Of a stretch of 54,470 nucleotides of DNA, positions 52,806-54,470 are shown piece by piece (position 1 is the first letter of the stretch; every line of letters starts with the position of its first letter). The notes under the pieces are model-generated. The model was not told where the DNA came from, did no database searches, and saw only the letters and a program-made list of their open reading frames with translations. This DNA comes from Allomyces macrogynus ATCC 38327 (lineage: Eukaryota; Blastocladiomycota; Blastocladiomycetes; Blastocladiales; Blastocladiaceae). The stretch spans positions 49,779-104,248 of the forward strand of contig GG745374.1 in NCBI GenBank assembly GCA_000151295.1, read 5' to 3'. Both the position numbers and the translations under genes were made by a program.

Positions 52806-54470
52806 CTACACACACAGAGCAATCACTTCCACAACTCCAATCATGTCATGAAGCTTGCAGAATGCAGGAGCAGCAAGCAGCTTGGTCACAATGTCAGCAA
52901 TCTGGTTCTCCATGTCCACGTGCTGCAAGTTAATTGTCCTCTTGGCAACTTGGTCCTGCAACCAGTGCATGTGGATCTCAATGTGTTTTGACGAGAGCAG
53001 TGCATCCTTGGCTACACACTCTGCCGACTTGTTATCTTCCATGAGCAGCATCAGTCCATCCTGTTTGTACCCAAGCTCCTCCAGCAGCACACACATTGTG
53101 AGGATTGTGTCACCTACTAAGCTTGCCGATACGTACTCAGTGGCCATGGTCAACTGTGCCACAAGCGTCTGCTTCTTCAAGCACAGGGCAACAGGGCTAC
53201 CACCAACCTGTACCACAAAACCCAATGTTGACTTACAGTTGCCATGATCCTTGGCCCAATTGGCATCAGCAAATGCATCAAGTTTCATGTCCTTGCCCAA
53301 AAACTTGATGCCAAGGTTCAACATGCCCAACAGGTACCCAATGAGCCATTTTGTGGCCTTGAGATGTAGCATACCAGGTGCGTGCATGAAATGGCCAAGA
53401 ATTACAGTTGCAGCAGCAATGTCCAGCTGCATTTTGGTCACTGCAAACAGCAGTGACCCAACAATGGCGAGGTACTTGGTCTTTATGACTGGATCAACAA
53501 TCTTGGGCAACTTGAGCAGCTCCTTGAAGTCATTGGGTCACATTGGGATTACTGGCTGCATCTTTTCAGGGATCTGGAACCACTCACCCATTGACTTGAC
53601 GTACTGGCTCTGGTCAAGGTAAATCAACCTGTTGTCACTGTATGTGATCTTGCACCTGAGCAACCATGCTACATCACCCAAGTCGTGCACCTTGAACCCA
53701 GACTTCAACTTGTTGATAATCCACTTGTGCAGCTCCTTGGTTGATGCAACAATCAGCAAGTCGTCAACATAGACACCAATGAAGATCACACCCTTGCCCA
53801 CCTTGTGCATGAACAGGCACTTGTTGTACTTGGACTCCATGAATCTGAGCAAAATCAGGTAATCAGCCAAATGGCAGAACCACATGCATGGGGCCTGCTT
53901 GGTGCCGCACAGCACCTTGACAAGCATGCAGAACTTGTCCGAATTCTTCTGGTCGATGAAGCCTGGTAGCTGCTCCATGAGCGTGCACTCCTTGATGTAA
54001 CCATACAAGAAGGCCATCTTGATGTCAAGCTGCAACGGCTGGACCTTGAGGTACACAGCAAGTGACAGGATCAGACACAGTGTGTCAAATGATGCAACAG
54101 GCGCAAATGTGTCCATATAATGCACACCTGGAATGGCCATGTATCCCTTGGCAACAAGTCATGACTTGGCGTGCACAGGCTTTCCATCTGCCCCAAGTTT
54201 CCACTTGAAGATCCAACCAGAGTGCATCACCTTGTCACCCAGGCAGTGGTTGACAAGAACCCATGTCCCATTCTTGACGAGTGAGTTGTACTCATCAAAT
54301 GTTGGCATGTGCCAGTCTGGGTGCACTAGTGCTTCCTTGACCATCTTGGGTTCCCAAACTGCACCCTGGGCACCAACTTGAGCTGCAGCAATGCATGTGA
54401 GCACTGCACTTGCTGACTCAACAGACTTACTGAGATCCAAGTCTGGGTGTGCATGCAGAAACAGTGTCAG
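52806..54470 (-). pseudogene. Copia pol fragment: reverse transcriptase and RNase H, two in-frame TGA stops
   Basis: One continuous minus-strand frame from the window edge to the stop at 52806-52808, broken by TGA at 54159-54161 and 53538-53540. Reverse transcriptase (RVT_2 type) motifs: MPTFDEYNSLVKNGTWVLV, TFAPVASFDTLCLILSLAV, LDIKMAFLYGYIKE, and the active site YVDDLLIVAS. RNase H motifs: DAFADANWA, STLGFVVQVGG, ATEYVSAS, EDNKSAECVA, SSKHIEIHMHWLQDQV. The first stop lies where the family has Arg before LVAKGY, so CGA to TGA is likely. The rest is open, so decay is recent or light at the protein level although CpG loss is strong. The N-terminal part of pol is outside the window. Confidence 0.9.

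Larger units (their letters stand above)
52370..54470 (-). mobile_element. Ty1/copia LTR retrotransposon, 3' part, truncated by window edge
   Basis: Order on the minus strand is reverse transcriptase, RNase H, polypurine tract, 3' LTR, the arrangement of Ty1/copia (integrase would lie upstream, outside the window). The element is decayed: two in-frame TGA codons in pol and strong CpG depletion. The 5' LTR, gag, protease and integrase are not in view, so age by LTR comparison cannot be judged here. It sits directly beside the recombinase remnant, suggesting insertion into or next to an older element. Confidence 0.9.

Overview
The window is fungal nuclear DNA. Genes are protein coding, mostly intron-bearing, close together on both strands and GC-rich with strong G/C third positions. 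The gene set (velvet regulator, PKA catalytic subunit, Kre9-like GPI-anchored wall protein, GPI transamidase subunit, Las1, Clp1, Tam41, V-ATPase D) is fungal. Short introns (mostly 55-120 bp) whose donors favour GTRCG, a dynactin p62 gene and the high GC suggest an early-diverging, possibly flagellated fungus such as a blastocladiomycete. That placement is an inference and is weak.

Layout, left to right: a very large disordered protein of unknown function (430-7732, +); dynactin p62/DCTN4 (7999-9945, -); the pre-rRNA endonuclease LAS1 (10398-12430, +); a small Ser-rich coiled-coil protein (12602-13166, -); the GPI transamidase subunit GAA1 (13531-15621, +); an orphan gene (16103-17585, +); a PKA catalytic subunit (18466-20054, +); a VelB-like velvet protein (20466-21993, -); the ABCF ATPase ARB1/ABCF2 (22875-24784, -); a multi-pass membrane protein with a long disordered tail (25549-27562, +); glyoxalase II (28505-29735, +); a Kre9-like GPI-anchored protein (30247-31137, -); a tandem array of three related seven-helix membrane genes on the minus strand, the middle one broken (31789-37020); the polynucleotide kinase CLP1 (37566-39595, -); V-ATPase subunit D/VMA8 (40189-40959, +); a large bHLH factor (41330-43954, -); a gene-poor 2.8 kb stretch; TAM41 (46724-48278, -), divergent from mitochondrial aspartyl-tRNA synthetase MSD1 (48640-50813, +).

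From about 51.1 kb to the end the composition changes abruptly. CpG becomes rare, TpG/CpA are abundant, and the readable content is decayed mobile DNA. There is a degenerate tyrosine recombinase (about 51.56-52.04 kb) and then the 3' half of a Ty1/copia retrotransposon on the minus strand (3' LTR 52370-52784, polypurine tract, RNase H and reverse transcriptase with two in-frame TGA codons). It runs off the right edge.

Most genes are unrelated housekeeping functions and do not form one pathway. The units that stand out are the seven-helix array, the divergent pair of mitochondrial genes, and the mutated transposon block. Exon borders were derived by reading frames across GT-AG sites and matching to known family sequences. 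Several introns have lengths divisible by three, or a pair that sums to a multiple of three, so they lie hidden inside longer open frames.
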